A DNA stretch of 64,000 bases from Arachidicoccus ginsenosidivorans. GTDB taxonomy: Bacteria > Bacteroidota > Bacteroidia > Chitinophagales > Chitinophagaceae. The stretch covers positions 5,642,001-5,706,000 of the forward strand of contig NZ_CP042434.1 of assembly GCF_007971385.1 (NCBI RefSeq). Reading direction: 5' to 3'. The notes under the pieces are model-generated. The model saw only the letters and a program-made list of their open reading frames with translations. It ran no database searches and had not been told where the DNA came from. Below, piece by piece: positions 9,168-20,206 of the stretch. The position numbers were made by a program, and so were the translations under genes. Numbering within the stretch: the first letter of the stretch is position 1; the number at the start of each line of letters is the position of its first letter.

Positions 9168-10103
9168 ATGAACATAGATAATGAAGAATTAAAACCCCTT
9201 TCATTTGAAAATGAAGAAGAACAATTAAAACCATTGGCCTTCGAACCTAACCATAAGGACAATGAGGATAATTATATCCCAATTTCTCAATTAAGCACGC
9301 CAGAAATTAAAAATAAGGAAAGTAACTTTATTTTCTTTTTTGGCACAGCTGACTCAGGCAAATCAGTCATTCTATCATCAATGCTCTATTATTTGAGTTC
9401 ACAAGTTGGCGTCTTACGGCCAAAACAAGGAACCCCGAATACAAAAGAAGCCCAGGTCTTGCTATCAGACTTTTTTGAAAATATCCGTCAAGGAATCTTA
9501 CCAAATAGAACCACCCGAGATCAGGTTACCCGACTCGATTTCTTATTTGAGCCTAACAATAAGTCAAAAAAGATCCCTCCCATTAACTTAACTTTTTTAG
9601 AAACTTCCGGGGAAAACCATAATGACATAAGAAGAGGTGGCAGTTATCATAATAGTATAGCTGCCTATTTAAATGCAGATATTCCATTAACATTTATTAT
9701 TGTAACAAGTTATGAAAAGGCACACAAAGACGATACAATCATCAATGAGTTTTTGGACGAGTTGGAAAGAAAAGGCAAAAATCTAAAATTAGTTAATGCT
9801 ATTCTGGTCATATCAAAATGGGATAAATCGGGCAAAATGATCGTAACCAATGAAGAGGATTTAAATAATTTTATAAACGAAAGATTAAGCAGAACCAGCC
9901 AACGAATTGACACTTATGGATTAACAAAAACCTATTACACCATCGGCAATATTCAAAACAGCAATGGGGTGGAAAAAATAACTGAATTAAATTTATCCAC
10001 AGCAGAGATACTATCCAAATGGTTATATCAAAGTATTGTTGGATACTCATTGGATTATGAAGGCACTTTTTGGGAACGTTTAAAATTTGGCTTTAGAAAT
10101 TAG
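9168..10103 (+). CDS. P-loop GTPase-like protein (TRAFAC/double-GTPase-type fold)
   Basis: A 311-aa soluble protein with a GTPase layout: Walker A GTADSGKS (59-66), a switch II-like ETSGE (145-149, in place of DxxG), a hydrophobic strand TFIIVT (about 175-180), and a base-recognition-like SKWD (216-219, in place of NKxD). The order and spacing match bacterial GTPases linked to GTPase-associated proteins in conflict systems. The altered G3 and G4 motifs make nucleotide choice uncertain. The N-terminal ~45 residues are acidic and carry two copies of LKPLxFE (8-14 and 20-26), probably a docking motif. Neighbours are a four-pass membrane protein and a coiled-coil, membrane-anchored protein. Inferred role: nucleotide-dependent switch that gates the two membrane partners. 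A family-level profile match could not be run. Confidence 0.75.
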   Translation: MNIDNEELKPLSFENEEEQLKPLAFEPNHKDNEDNYIPISQLSTPEIKNKESNFIFFFGTADSGKSVILSSMLYYLSSQVGVLRPKQGTPNTKEAQVLLSDFFENIRQGILPNRTTRDQVTRLDFLFEPNNKSKKIPPINLTFLETSGENHNDIRRGGSYHNSIAAYLNADIPLTFIIVTSYEKAHKDDTIINEFLDELERKGKNLKLVNAILVISKWDKSGKMIVTNEEDLNNFINERLSRTSQRIDTYGLTKTYYTIGNIQNSNGVEKITELNLSTAEILSKWLYQSIVGYSLDYEGTFWERLKFGFRN

Positions 10104-10115
10104 CTTTCAATATCA

Positions 10116-11459
10116 ATGAGTAACAATATCAATTTAATTGCATTTGGTACGTTTGGGAATCCAAACGGCTTCAGGCAATCCTATTTTATAGGAGACAGCC
10201 GGCTATCTAGCGTTATTAAAACCTTTGATTTAAATACCAATGCCATTACATTATTCCCAAACAGCAAAATTTATGCAATCAGAAAAGAAAATACTATTGG
10301 AGAAAATAGCATATCCTACTGCGTGTACTCTTTTGCTAAAGAACAAAATTCAGAAAGAAGTGGCACTTTTATCGGCACCAGTATATTATTTACGGAACAA
10401 ATTGCCGATGAACATCTAACACTAAAGGTCCTGAATGAGTGCCAAAACTCCCTTTACAACAGGAATGTAAAAGACAATGTAATTTTAGTCAGCCATTCCG
10501 ACCATCTTTCTATAACCAAACCTAAGGACTTTGACAAATTAAACCAACATTTAAAAGAGGTCGAAGATATAAATCTGCTGCAATCATCAAATAAGCCTTT
10601 AGTGGTTTATTGCAACACAGATGACAAGGAATTCCAAAATATATTAAAAAGATCAATAGAATTATTAAATTCATATGATACAATCTACTTTACAAAAAGC
10701 CAGGATATTGCACAATATGTACATCAAAAAAATATTTTTAATTTCGTAGAGCTAGCTGGCTTTGAAGCAGAAATTCAAAAGTTAGTGGAGGTAAGAAAAA
10801 AAATAAGAGCAACTGCCATCGCTGAATTTGAGCAAACTATACAACAATTAGAAGCAGATAAAACCATTGAAGTCAATAGGTTTTGCGAGCAAATAAAGAG
10901 CAATGAATTGCTGCACCTCGAAAACGAACGATTGATTAAAGAATCCAAAATTGAGTTAGAACAAATAAAACAGATTTACGGTGATTATTTTGTGAACATA
11001 AGCGACTTGACCAATCAACTAAAATCAGGTAAAAAAATTCAAGAGATAAAGGTATTATTTAATGAAAATAAACGGATTTTCATTGAAAGTATTGATCAAA
11101 TTAAAAAGCCTGAATTTATTAACACACTTAAAAAGCCGATCCCAAATGCAAGATTTAAGCAGGTCAATCCCCAAAGTGATTTTCACCAAAAAAATAATCC
11201 AAATCCATATATTAATGAAAGTTATCCACGTCACCATCATCGCAGGATAGACAAATTTAAGGTAATGACTTTATTACTATTATTGTTATGGATTGGCACC
11301 TTAACGTATTTCCTGTTGCAAAAATCGTCCGCCACACCAACGAATAACAAAACATTGCCCAAACAGCAAATTAACCCTAATAATGATGTAGAGAATATTA
11401 ATCACCAACAGCAGCCCATAAAAACAAATACGGTAACATTGCCTTCAAATACAAAATAA
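10116..11459 (+). CDS. GTPase-operon partner: N-terminal alpha/beta domain, coiled coil, C-terminal membrane anchor
   Basis: A 447-aa protein with three parts. Residues 1-~215 form a globular alpha/beta domain starting IAFGTFGNPNGFRQ, with a repeated strand-rich pattern. Residues ~220-335 are charged and heptad-like, likely a coiled coil. A single hydrophobic segment sits at about 382-402 and is followed by an Asn/Pro/Gln/Thr-rich tail of ~44 residues outside the cytoplasm. The N-terminal domain resembles, in style and genomic setting, the GTPase-associated (GAP1-type) proteins of nucleotide-dependent conflict systems; that link is inference, not a match I can prove. It starts 12 bases after the GTPase gene and ends the operon. 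No nuclease or protease motif is visible. The membrane anchor suggests the complex acts at the inner membrane. Confidence 0.7.
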   Translation: MSNNINLIAFGTFGNPNGFRQSYFIGDSRLSSVIKTFDLNTNAITLFPNSKIYAIRKENTIGENSISYCVYSFAKEQNSERSGTFIGTSILFTEQIADEHLTLKVLNECQNSLYNRNVKDNVILVSHSDHLSITKPKDFDKLNQHLKEVEDINLLQSSNKPLVVYCNTDDKEFQNILKRSIELLNSYDTIYFTKSQDIAQYVHQKNIFNFVELAGFEAEIQKLVEVRKKIRATAIAEFEQTIQQLEADKTIEVNRFCEQIKSNELLHLENERLIKESKIELEQIKQIYGDYFVNISDLTNQLKSGKKIQEIKVLFNENKRIFIESIDQIKKPEFINTLKKPIPNARFKQVNPQSDFHQKNNPNPYINESYPRHHHRRIDKFKVMTLLLLLLWIGTLTYFLLQKSSATPTNNKTLPKQQINPNNDVENINHQQQPIKTNTVTLPSNTK

Positions 11460-11530
11460 AAAACGGCATGGAAGAAAGCCTGATTCTACATTGAGATGTA
11501 TCCCCAAACCTGAGTAAAGCATTTATCCTA

Positions 11531-13095
11531 TCAGTTATTGCTTAAACGCTGCTTCAATTGAGCCATATAAAGCGACGTAGGTTGAAGCCCCTTCCTATTT
11601 AACCCTTCCCAAATTCCCTCATTGCGCTCCTTGAATCTCGGCTTTCCTTTATTTCCTATCAGGCCAATACAATAATTGTGACCTGACACCCATGGATCCT
11701 GTACGACAACTGACGCTCCCTTACAATTCCAAAGAATCTGGTTGACACCACTCCACCCATGACCACTTCCCCAGTTGCCTCTATCCTGTATATCAATCTG
11801 TCCTGTAGTTTGAATATTATCATACAAAGTTCCCGTAGCCCATCTGTGGTGCGGACCTATATCTGCATGGGTTCTTTCTGCTGTTGAGTTATAGAAGACG
11901 TTGGGTCCACATACTTTGGCACCCGTCACATAATCGTGTCTGCCTTCAGTGGCATGACAGTTCATAAAAAGGTTCAACTGGCCGTCATTATTAAAAGAAT
12001 ATCTTCTGCTTCCGGTAATGATGGATTTAGCGTCTAGGCAACTTGCATTCATGACCGTTGTATTTCTTGCGCCATAACCTAAACTAACACAGGAATAACC
12101 AAAATACCTGGAGGTCACATGATTCACCCAACAATTTTCCACCTTATCCATACGGATGGCTACCCAACCATGATTTTCAGCAGTATCATTTGTGTAAGCA
12201 GATTCCAAATAAAGGTTTTCTATGCCTACCTTATTAATTCTTCCATTAAAATGATAACCATAAATTGCCCCACCTCCATATTTGGTTTCCATTTGCATGA
12301 CTACGGGATTATCCAAAAATAGGCGGTTGCCTTTTATGTCCGTTATTACTCTTTCATATTCCAGGTTATAGTAATCAGGCGACCATTGCTTTGTACCCTT
12401 TCTGGCAACAATCTGATCCATTTTCAAATCATGAATCCACCTCACTGTTCCAGGCCTAAATAAAATAACAGAATCCCCCACGCTAAAACCCTTGGTAGAA
12501 GACAGGTTAAAAGACTTTGCACCTAATGGCACAAAAGGGTCGCTAATAGTAGCCTCTGTACCTTTTATTTTCTGAATCCTTCCGCTACCCATTACCTCAA
12601 TTAAACTGCGTTGTTTGGTTCCAGTGGCAATTATGCGAGTGCCCCCCTTGCCTTTATCGCTACCTTCTCCATCTCCGCGCAGTACAATCCCGCCTGTTTT
12701 TATAAAAACAGTTCCTTCAACGTTATATGTACCTTTTTCAGTAAAATCGCCCCCCTGAACCCTTGTTTATCTGGTTTTAGCCTGGATACTTCATCGATCG
12801 CGGCCTGAATAATTTTCTGACTACTACCTGATGCAGCTGGATAAATGGTTTTGACCACTTTAATTTTGGGTATCGGTATGCCGCCCTCCCTGTACCCCAC
12901 CCGGCTAAAATCAGGCAATATATTGCCGAGGGAATCAGGGTGATACGCTAAACTACCATCACTGCTTAGGGTCACAAACCTGGATTCCCATTTAACGATC
13001 TTAATTTTAATGAAGGAAGCCAAAAAGATAAGCCCGACAAAACAGAGACTTATTTTAAATATCTTGAATATCTTGCTTTTATTTTTACGATGCAT
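11531..13095 (-). CDS. right-handed beta-helix protein, membrane-anchored, one frameshift
   Basis: Adding one base to the T run 12734-12738 joins two frames into a 521-aa protein collinear with the 523-aa protein at 32765-34336. Shared marks are a DFSRVGYREGG-type start, QAAIDEV, GFRGAILL, GGIVLRGDG, HRWATGTLYDN, RGNWGSGHGWSG and a C-terminal SLYMAQLKQRL. The pectate-lyase-like beta-helix fold is clear, the activity is not: uronic-acid lyase or glycosidase are both possible. I placed the start at 13095 (MHRKNKSK), giving a basic N-terminus and an uncleaved-looking hydrophobic anchor (residues ~13-30). The stop of the first frame sits about 35 bases past the homopolymer. It ends the large locus on this side, convergent with the GTPase operon, 71 bases apart. 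Confidence 0.8.
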
Positions 13096-13299
13096 ACCCG
13101 ATTTTGTTAAGTAAATTAGATAATTGCTTATAAATTTGATGCGCACTATTGCATTTAAATATCAACTGCGTCAATAATCTCACCAATACGTCTCAGTTCT
13201 TCTGCCATCATTCAATCCTCGGAAGCCCACTTTCAACGACTTTAATCAAGTTCTACTTATTCATCATTTTATAAATTTAATCTTTTGCCTGCCAGTCAT

Positions 13300-15102
13300 T
13301 TATATCGGTACGGCTATAATTGACTTTAATTTAAAGAGTTCTTTGGAAGGTTTTGAAGGGGTTCCATCTGTTGCTGGCTTGATCGTAATTTTATAAACAC
13401 CTGGTTTGTCGACCGTATATATTGCTACGGGATGTTGAATAAACATCAGTGGCGCCTTACGATTGAATTCTCCAGTTTTAAGCGTTCGGTACCAAAAAGT
13501 TTTGCCACCGATTAAAAGTTGCCCTTCCTGACCTGCACTTAGAGCGCCACAACTGTATTCCAATACCAGCCTATAATCGCCTTTATCTGCAAAACGAACT
13601 GTAAAAGTTGCCTGATCTGTCGTATCTGTTAAATCGGTTACACAGGTTGTATGCTTCCAGTCTCCATAATAATGGCTATAAGTAAGTGATTTGATCTGCG
13701 CATTTGCTGACACCTTTGCATAAGCTGCTTCAATCAGGTTTTGATCATAGGCGGCTGAAACCGTAACAGGAGCCTGGCTTTGATAAGCGGGTAATGCGCC
13801 TTTGCATTCAACGACAATAACGGTACTGGCACTAACCGTCCTTTTTAATTTTGATAAATCAACCAGTAAATCTGTTCCTTTTTTCGTGAAACCCAACGGT
13901 TGCCCACCATCCAATGCGTAGACTTTGTTTACTTGGGGCAAACAACCTGGGACCAAAAGAAGGTCATTATTTGGCCGAGTGAATATTTGCAGATAAAGTT
14001 TGCCAGGCTTTTCGGTTGTCACGCCCCATGGCTGCTTGGGAATAAAACCTGCCGTAGTACCATAAATACTCTTCCCATTGACACTTAGCCAGTCCCCAGT
14101 TTCCTTCAAAAACTTTGCAGAATAATAAGGAATATTCCCCTCACCATCAGGACCGATATTTAACATCAGGTTTCCGCCTCTGGAGGCGACAGTTGCTAAC
14201 AGCTGAATAATTTCTTTGGGTGATTTAAAATTAAAATCGCGCTCAATATAACCCCAGGTGTCGTTATGGGTGTATATTGACTCCCAGGCGCCTTCCATAG
14301 GAACGGGGGGCACTTCAGAATCTCCAAAATCTTTATAATCTCCCATGCCCTGTCCTACCCGGCTGCTAAACAGGCACTGTGGCTGTAATTTACGCAATCC
14401 ATTGACAAAAGCCCGGGTTTGATCCTTGGTCATCCCTCCCGGCGTATCAAACCACATAATGCCCAGGGGCCCGTAATTACTTAACAACTCTTTTATCTGG
14501 GGAATGGCTTTTTCCCGGTAATAGCGTTGGTAATCTTTTTTAGACTCGGTATAATCCCAGGTATTTCTGCCACCATTAGGTTCATACCAATCCTGGAACT
14601 GCGAATAGTAAAACCCAAACTGGATGCCTCTTTTTCTGGCAGCAGCAGCCAGCGACTTCATGGGATCTTTTTTATAGGGTGTCGCATCTACAATATCATA
14701 ATCTGTCACCTTTGAATCAAACATGGAAAACCCTTCGTGATGCTTGGCAGTGATCACCATGTATTTAACGCCGGCCTCTTTGGCTAACCGCGCCCACTGG
14801 TCTGCGTTAAAATGGGTTGGGTTAAAAGTCTTGGCAACTTGTTCATATTTGCGCACAGGTATTTTTGCCTGATTCATAATCCATTCTCCGCTGCCATAAT
14901 AATGTTTGCCGTTCCAGGTCCCTCCTAACTTGGAATAGAGTCCCCAATGGATAAATAGTCCAAATTTGGCGTCCTTGAACCACTGAATATGCTTATTAGG
15001 ATTTTTTGTGGTAGTGCTGTCCCACATATCTGCCATATCCTGTGACTGACCATAGTAGCCGGCCAGGCATAAAAAGATTAATAAGAAACAATATTTTTTC
15101 AT
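13300..15102 (-). CDS. alpha-L-fucosidase, GH29, with C-terminal accessory domain
   Basis: A 600-aa secreted enzyme. Signal peptide at 1-20. The catalytic domain carries KFGLFIHWG (46-54), the fucose-binding KHHEGF (120-125) and the nucleophile in IMWFDTPGG (Asp219). The catalytic barrel and beta-sandwich end around 440. Residues ~460-600 form an extra beta-rich domain, possibly carbohydrate-binding (AxFTVRFADKGDYRLVLEY-like strands). The gene is followed after ~200 bases by the beta-helix protein and is preceded by a 931-base intergenic stretch with the AraC-type regulator beyond it. It is one of four GH29 genes in the window, all of different length, which suggests different linkages rather than recent duplication. 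Confidence 0.93.
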   Translation of the reverse strand: MKKYCFLLIFLCLAGYYGQSQDMADMWDSTTTKNPNKHIQWFKDAKFGLFIHWGLYSKLGGTWNGKHYYGSGEWIMNQAKIPVRKYEQVAKTFNPTHFNADQWARLAKEAGVKYMVITAKHHEGFSMFDSKVTDYDIVDATPYKKDPMKSLAAAARKRGIQFGFYYSQFQDWYEPNGGRNTWDYTESKKDYQRYYREKAIPQIKELLSNYGPLGIMWFDTPGGMTKDQTRAFVNGLRKLQPQCLFSSRVGQGMGDYKDFGDSEVPPVPMEGAWESIYTHNDTWGYIERDFNFKSPKEIIQLLATVASRGGNLMLNIGPDGEGNIPYYSAKFLKETGDWLSVNGKSIYGTTAGFIPKQPWGVTTEKPGKLYLQIFTRPNNDLLLVPGCLPQVNKVYALDGGQPLGFTKKGTDLLVDLSKLKRTVSASTVIVVECKGALPAYQSQAPVTVSAAYDQNLIEAAYAKVSANAQIKSLTYSHYYGDWKHTTCVTDLTDTTDQATFTVRFADKGDYRLVLEYSCGALSAGQEGQLLIGGKTFWYRTLKTGEFNRKAPLMFIQHPVAIYTVDKPGVYKITIKPATDGTPSKPSKELFKLKSIIAVPI

Positions 15103-16033
15103 CCTTTTGAATTAAATATCCAATTCGCCCCTTAGAAAGATGTTCCCGCTTAACTGACCTCAAGGCTAAAAAACATTAATCAAAGCTTATTAAAATGAGC
15201 AATATTCTACTTCGCTTCCATAAGTTAATCTACGCTTTCCCATTATTTGCATTAATGCACATTATACATCATATCCAATATCCTGATCGCCTTTAATGAT
15301 GCAAAAGTAGCATCTACCTCTCCTTATTATTAGCTGTGACTAGCCACTTATAATTTCAATTTCCAACAGGAAAATTAAATTTATTATGACGGTTATAATT
15401 CACCTTGATTGCCCTACTACTCAATCTATTATTCTTGATTTGATTTATTAAAGCCCTTTTTAGCGCTATATTTTAACTTTTGGAGGCTATTATCTTCTTT
15501 CAAGATCGATTTTCTTATTACTACTCAATAAAGTTGAGATTCAAGATTTGCAAGTATTATTACTTTGGGTACCAGCACCAGATTGTCGCCTATCTGGGTA
15601 TCTACATGAATGATTGCATTATTTGTTTTTTAAAGAATGTCCTATTTTTACAAATCCATATCTTATCATTTTTCCAGGGATTGCTAACCCTACAAGTAGC
15701 ACTAGAATATTAGAAAATATATGGGGTTCTTCTAAACTGGCGTGCGGTTTTTAAAATACGCATCAAAAGTTTAATCGGCCATTTGGCCCATTTTTGGATC
15801 TCCCCCATATTACAGAAATCAAAAAAACAGATGGGCATGGTAATACCAGCGGATAGATGTGATCCCTGGACTGGACAAACCTTTGCGAACCTTTTACAAG
15901 GGGACAGACCATCTTAAATTTTAATAGCCATCATGCTTATTATCTAAAACTTCTCAGGACGGCCATTTATTAAAAGTCTCACTAAAAAAGACTCTTGTTT
16001 AACAATCTGTGAACGATTTCACAGATAAGCAAT
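15103..16033. other. 931-base intergenic region, no supported gene
   Basis: Lies between a GH29 gene and an AraC-type regulator, both on the minus strand. The part up to about 15720 is very AT-rich and probably contains the promoter of the GH29 gene. From about 15720 to 15930 the base composition is richer in G and C and a 49-codon frame is open on the minus strand (about 15767-15916), but it shows no known motif and no start context I trust. It may be a gene remnant. No hairpin of note was seen. Confidence 0.45.
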
Positions 16034-16903
16034 TTAGCCCCCTGTAAATTGGCGCTGATAACTTAATGGACTTTTCCCTGTTATCATCTTAAAATATTTA
16101 TGAAAGCTAGTAAAATTATTAAACCCGCTTTCGTAACATATTTGCTTTAGACAAAGCCGATTTTCGATTAATAATTTACATGCCCTTCCCACACGCAGTT
16201 CAATAATATATTGTGAATAGGTTTTCCCAGTTCTGGATTTAAAATACCTGCAAAAGGAGTTCTGGCTGAGATTCGCTATTTCTGAAATCTCTTTTAATTC
16301 TATCCTGCGATCGAAATTTTTCTGGGTATAATCGTAGACGGCCTCTATTCTTTCTGAATCAACATCAAGCGAAATGGGATTGAACCCAATTGAAGAAAGT
16401 ATCTCAATATCATTGCAACTAGCAATGAAGGATAATGCTTCTATCAATAGTACTATACGTTGGGCGCCATTGGCACCAATTAATTTATCCAATAATCCGG
16501 CAACTTTATGGCGGGTAACACCTCTGAGAACAATGCCTCTTTTGGCATTATTCAGCAATGTTTTCAAAGCTGAATTTTCGGGCAATTCCAAAAATCGCTC
16601 GCCCCAGAAATTTTCATCAAAATGCGATACAGTAATATCAGCAGATGCAGCTGAACATTCATCAAAATAAATATCATCAAAACGCCAGTAATGTGGAAGA
16701 TTGGACCCCACAAGTACAACATCCCCTGCTTTAAACCTTTTTACACTATCCCCGATAAACTGTGATCCTTCACCAGCCCTGAAATGGATTAATTCTACTT
16801 CTTTGTGAAAATGCCAGCGATTATTCACATACGGTACCCGGTCTCGGCGTACGCTAAAAGATAGATCTGCCCCCTTAGATACTTTTAACAGTTGTGCCCT
16901 CAT
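16034..16903 (-). CDS. AraC-family transcriptional regulator with cupin sensor domain
   Basis: A 289-aa intact regulator. Residues 1-~100 are a cupin-like ligand-binding domain (RWHFHKEVELIHF, FKAGDVVLVGSNLPHYW). Residues ~185-285 hold two helix-turn-helix motifs: ISEIANLSQNSFCRYFKSRTG and ICYESGFNNFTSFHKYFK, ending SPLSYQR. Close paralogue of the frameshifted regulator at 6585-7443. It lies between the GH95 gene and a GH29 gene, so it likely switches on part of the fucose-rich glycan locus when a released sugar is bound. Codirectional with its neighbours, 355 bases downstream of the GH95 stop. Confidence 0.9.
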   Translation of the reverse strand: MRAQLLKVSKGADLSFSVRRDRVPYVNNRWHFHKEVELIHFRAGEGSQFIGDSVKRFKAGDVVLVGSNLPHYWRFDDIYFDECSAASADITVSHFDENFWGERFLELPENSALKTLLNNAKRGIVLRGVTRHKVAGLLDKLIGANGAQRIVLLIEALSFIASCNDIEILSSIGFNPISLDVDSERIEAVYDYTQKNFDRRIELKEISEIANLSQNSFCRYFKSRTGKTYSQYIIELRVGRACKLLIENRLCLKQICYESGFNNFTSFHKYFKMITGKSPLSYQRQFTGG

Positions 16904-17258
16904 ATCGGTTCTAATTTTGAAAAGAAATGTGAAAAAATATAATCATCCACAAAATAGATGAAAAATACCATTTGTTAGCAAAATATTTACGCAACCGTTT
17001 CCGTAAGCCAAAACACAGCACTGTATGTCGCATTTAGAAACAAATATATTTATTGTTAGTAAAATAAATAATTTATTTTTCTTAATATAAAATTAAGCAT
17101 GTTTGCACATATGCTTACTGCTCAATATTCTATAGAAAATAGGCGTAAAATGCAAAAAACAAACATTTAACTCACCTATAACACTATATTTAACATTCAT
17201 TTGTTATTGAGAAGAAAACAATCAATCTTTTAGGACTTATTTTCAAGGCTGAGAAAAT
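16904..17258. other. intergenic region upstream of the AraC-type gene
   Basis: 355 AT-rich bases between the GH95 stop and the AraC-type start. It presumably holds the regulator's promoter. No gene, repeat or clear hairpin is visible. Confidence 0.5.
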
Positions 17259-20206
17259 CTATAAGGGCACCACCTGATAAATTCCTCCCCTGGAAGTCTC
17301 AAAATCAGTATAATAGCCTTTCACTAAATGATTGGCTGTATCTGAGGCTTTATTTACCTGCTCCATAGGGATGGCAGCTAATTCCTTTATTACTTCTGGA
17401 TCCTTATGTTTTTTAGAAACAACCAGTGGAGGTTTGCCCTGGTTGCCAAACCAGTTAAAGAGCGGTTGTTGAATTTTGTTATCCGTATTTTTTGTAGGCA
17501 ACAAATTATGTCCTTGCTGATCCACAATTTTAACCGGTACTGAAGTCCAAATCCTACAATGTCCTCCTAAATTGGATTTTATTTTAGCCCTGGACAATGT
17601 AGCATTTGCCCAATAAATATCTAGTTCAAAATTACCTCTGGCTTTGATGCCTTTTATATAACCTTGTTGCCACTCTGTTGGTAATGCTGGTAGTAAAGAA
17701 ATGACGCCGTCATGACTCTGTAATAACATCTCTGTTATCCCGGCTGTTGCGCCAAAATTACCATCAATCTGAAAAGGAGGATGTGCATCAAATAAATTAG
17801 GATAAGTGCCTCCGCCGCTCATTTCCGCCTTGCTGGAGGCCGGATCGATATAACGAAAGGCATCCAGCAAAATCTTATAAGCATGTTCACCGTCTTTCAA
17901 CCTAGCCCACCAGTTTACTTTCCAGGCCATTGACCATCCTGTGCTGACATCTCCCCTTTCTCTAAGGGTTTCTCTGGCTGCTCCAGCAAGTAAAGGAGTT
18001 GCATTTGGCGTTATCTGTGCACCGGGATACAAACCGAAAAGATGGGAAATATGTCGGTGTTTATCACTTGGATTATCCCAATCCCCATACCATTCCTGCA
18101 ACTGCCCGTTTCGGCCAATATGGAAAGGATAAAGTTTTGCCCTTACTTGTTTTAGCCGCTCTGCGAATGGCTGATCCATCTCCAGCAATGCAGCGGCTTT
18201 TATCACATCAGTAAAAATGGCCCGGATGATGGACATGTCCATCGTAGAGCCTAAGGTCAGTTCATATTCTTTGCCTTTTATCTTCACCGTATTTTCTGGC
18301 GAAGTACTCGGATTGGTCACCAGATAACCCGTCTTAGGATCCTTTACCAGCCAGGACAATAAAAAAGCTGCGGCACCTCTCATGACTGGATAAGCCTGCT
18401 GTCTTAAAAACGCCTGATCGCCGGTAAATAAATAATGTTCCCAAAGATGCGTGCTCAACCATGCACCTGCCATGACCCAGGCTGACCATCTGGGTGTCCC
18501 CTTAGGATCTTTATCATAGCCCCCGTAGGTGAGGTCTTTGCCCAGGCATCAGAATTATGGTGTGCCAGCCAGCCTTGATGGATACCGTAATTAACTTTTG
18601 CCGTTTTAGCACCGTTTTTAGCCAATGCATGTATAAAATCAAATAAAGGCGTGGCACACTCGGACAGATTGGTATTCTCTGCCAGCCAGTAGTTCATCTC
18701 TGTATTAATGTTGGTTGTATAATTACTTCCCCAGGGTGGCTGTACCATATCATTCCATATCCCTTGCAGGTTTGCCGGCAATGATCCCGGCCTGGAGCTG
18801 GCAATCAAAAGATACCTCCCGTATTGATAATAAAGCACCTGCAACTTATGATCTGAAGGATTGGAAGCAAAATTTTTCAGTCTGAGATCAGTAGGCAAGC
18901 CATTTGGATAAGCAGCGCGACTATATTTAGTTTTAGTTGTAGCATGCCCTGCCTTTTTACCCATTACCCCAGGATTTTCCTTCATACTGGAGCCGTCCCC
19001 AAGCCAAAAATGCACCCTTGAAAATAAGTTTTGATAGTCTCTTAAATGACGCACCCTTAAGGTAGCATAACCTTTTTTCTGAGCTGCCATCATCCGGGTG
19101 CGCGCTATTTTTTCATCGTCCAGCCCCTTTAAACTGGGAGACTTATCAAAACCATTATAACTGGTTGCTTCTGTTAAATAAATCGTCAAGGTGTCTGTAT
19201 TCGTAACTTCCAGCGTGCTGTCAGAATGTCTGATCTGCCCTCCGGAAGTTGTTACTCCCACAAGAACTGAAAAAGTCATGCCGCGCCCTCCAAATGGGTC
19301 TGGGGCGTTTTTAGGCCTGTCGTAAACCACTTGTTTTTTTTCATAAGGACGATTGGCAACATATGAGGGCGCTTTCCCCCTAAGTAATAACGTCGCAGTT
19401 CGCTTGTTTTCTCCATGTACCTGCAAAGTATTACGCAAAAGACTGGAAAGTCCTATTTTTAAATTAATAGATTTGGACTTGTCGGCTGTTATCCGGATCA
19501 CCATAACCTGGTCCGGATAACTTATAAAGCAGGTTCTTTTAAAATTAACCCCGCCTAACTTATAGCGAATATGACTCTCGGCTGTCGTTAAGTCCAAAGC
19601 GCGAAAGTAGTTGGTAGCATTCTCTCCATTTAATTGCTCCTGACCACAGCTATATAGCCATAGATCTGCTAGTGGTAAATACCTCGCTGAATAAGGTCCT
19701 TGCATTTTGCGATATAATGCAGCGGCACTGTCATATCGTCCCTCAAAAATCAACTTTCTTATTTTTGGAAGCAGTATAGGACCATTTGGATTATTACCGT
19801 CCACTGGCTCACCCGACCACAAATTATGATCATTGAGTTGATAGCGAGCCGTATCTATGCCCCCAAATACCATCGCCCCAGTTGTTGCATTGCCTAGTGG
19901 AAGGGCCTCTTGCCAGTAGGTAGCAGGTCGATTATACCATAATTGTAAAGGATTTGATGGACTTGCATCTGCTTTTTGTGAATGTGCATTTTGTTGAGCA
20001 ATAACAATAACGGATGGCGCCAGCGCAATGACAAGTACCAACAAAATATTTGCCTTCGCCTGGCAAAAGGATAAACTGACTTTTTGTAACCCCGAATTTT
20101 CTTCAGGGTTACAACCAAAGTTAAACCTAGAGCCAGCTCCGATCAATAATAAAATAAAATTCCTGTAACCTTTAATCTGTCTAAGCATTCCTTGTTGGTA
20201 TTTCAT
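17259..20206 (-). CDS. GH95 alpha-L-fucosidase or alpha-L-galactosidase, one frameshift
   Basis: Restoring one base in the C run 18520-18524 joins two frames into a 982-aa protein. The join reads AWAKTSPTGGYDKDPKG and then PRWSAWVMAGAWLSTHLWEHY, exactly the GH95 pattern. Key motifs: LPLGNATTGAMVFGG with LNDHNLWSG near the start of the mature protein, NINTEMNYW (the two Asn that activate the catalytic water) and DGNFGATAGI (catalytic base Asp). GH95 inverting enzymes cut alpha-1,2-L-fucose or L-galactose. The N-terminus is unusually long: the signal-like hydrophobic stretch (ILLVLVIALAPSVIVIAQQ) only begins near residue 52, so the true start may be further in. It lies between the AraC-type regulator and the FAS1/SusD/SusC genes. 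Confidence 0.88.

Noticed and set aside
15480..15713. A 77-codon open frame in the intergenic region
   Set aside because: Composition follows the AT-rich background, no start context or motif. Treated as noise.
15767..15916. Minus-strand 49-codon frame
   Set aside because: Too short, no homologue recognised. Could be a remnant but not supportable.
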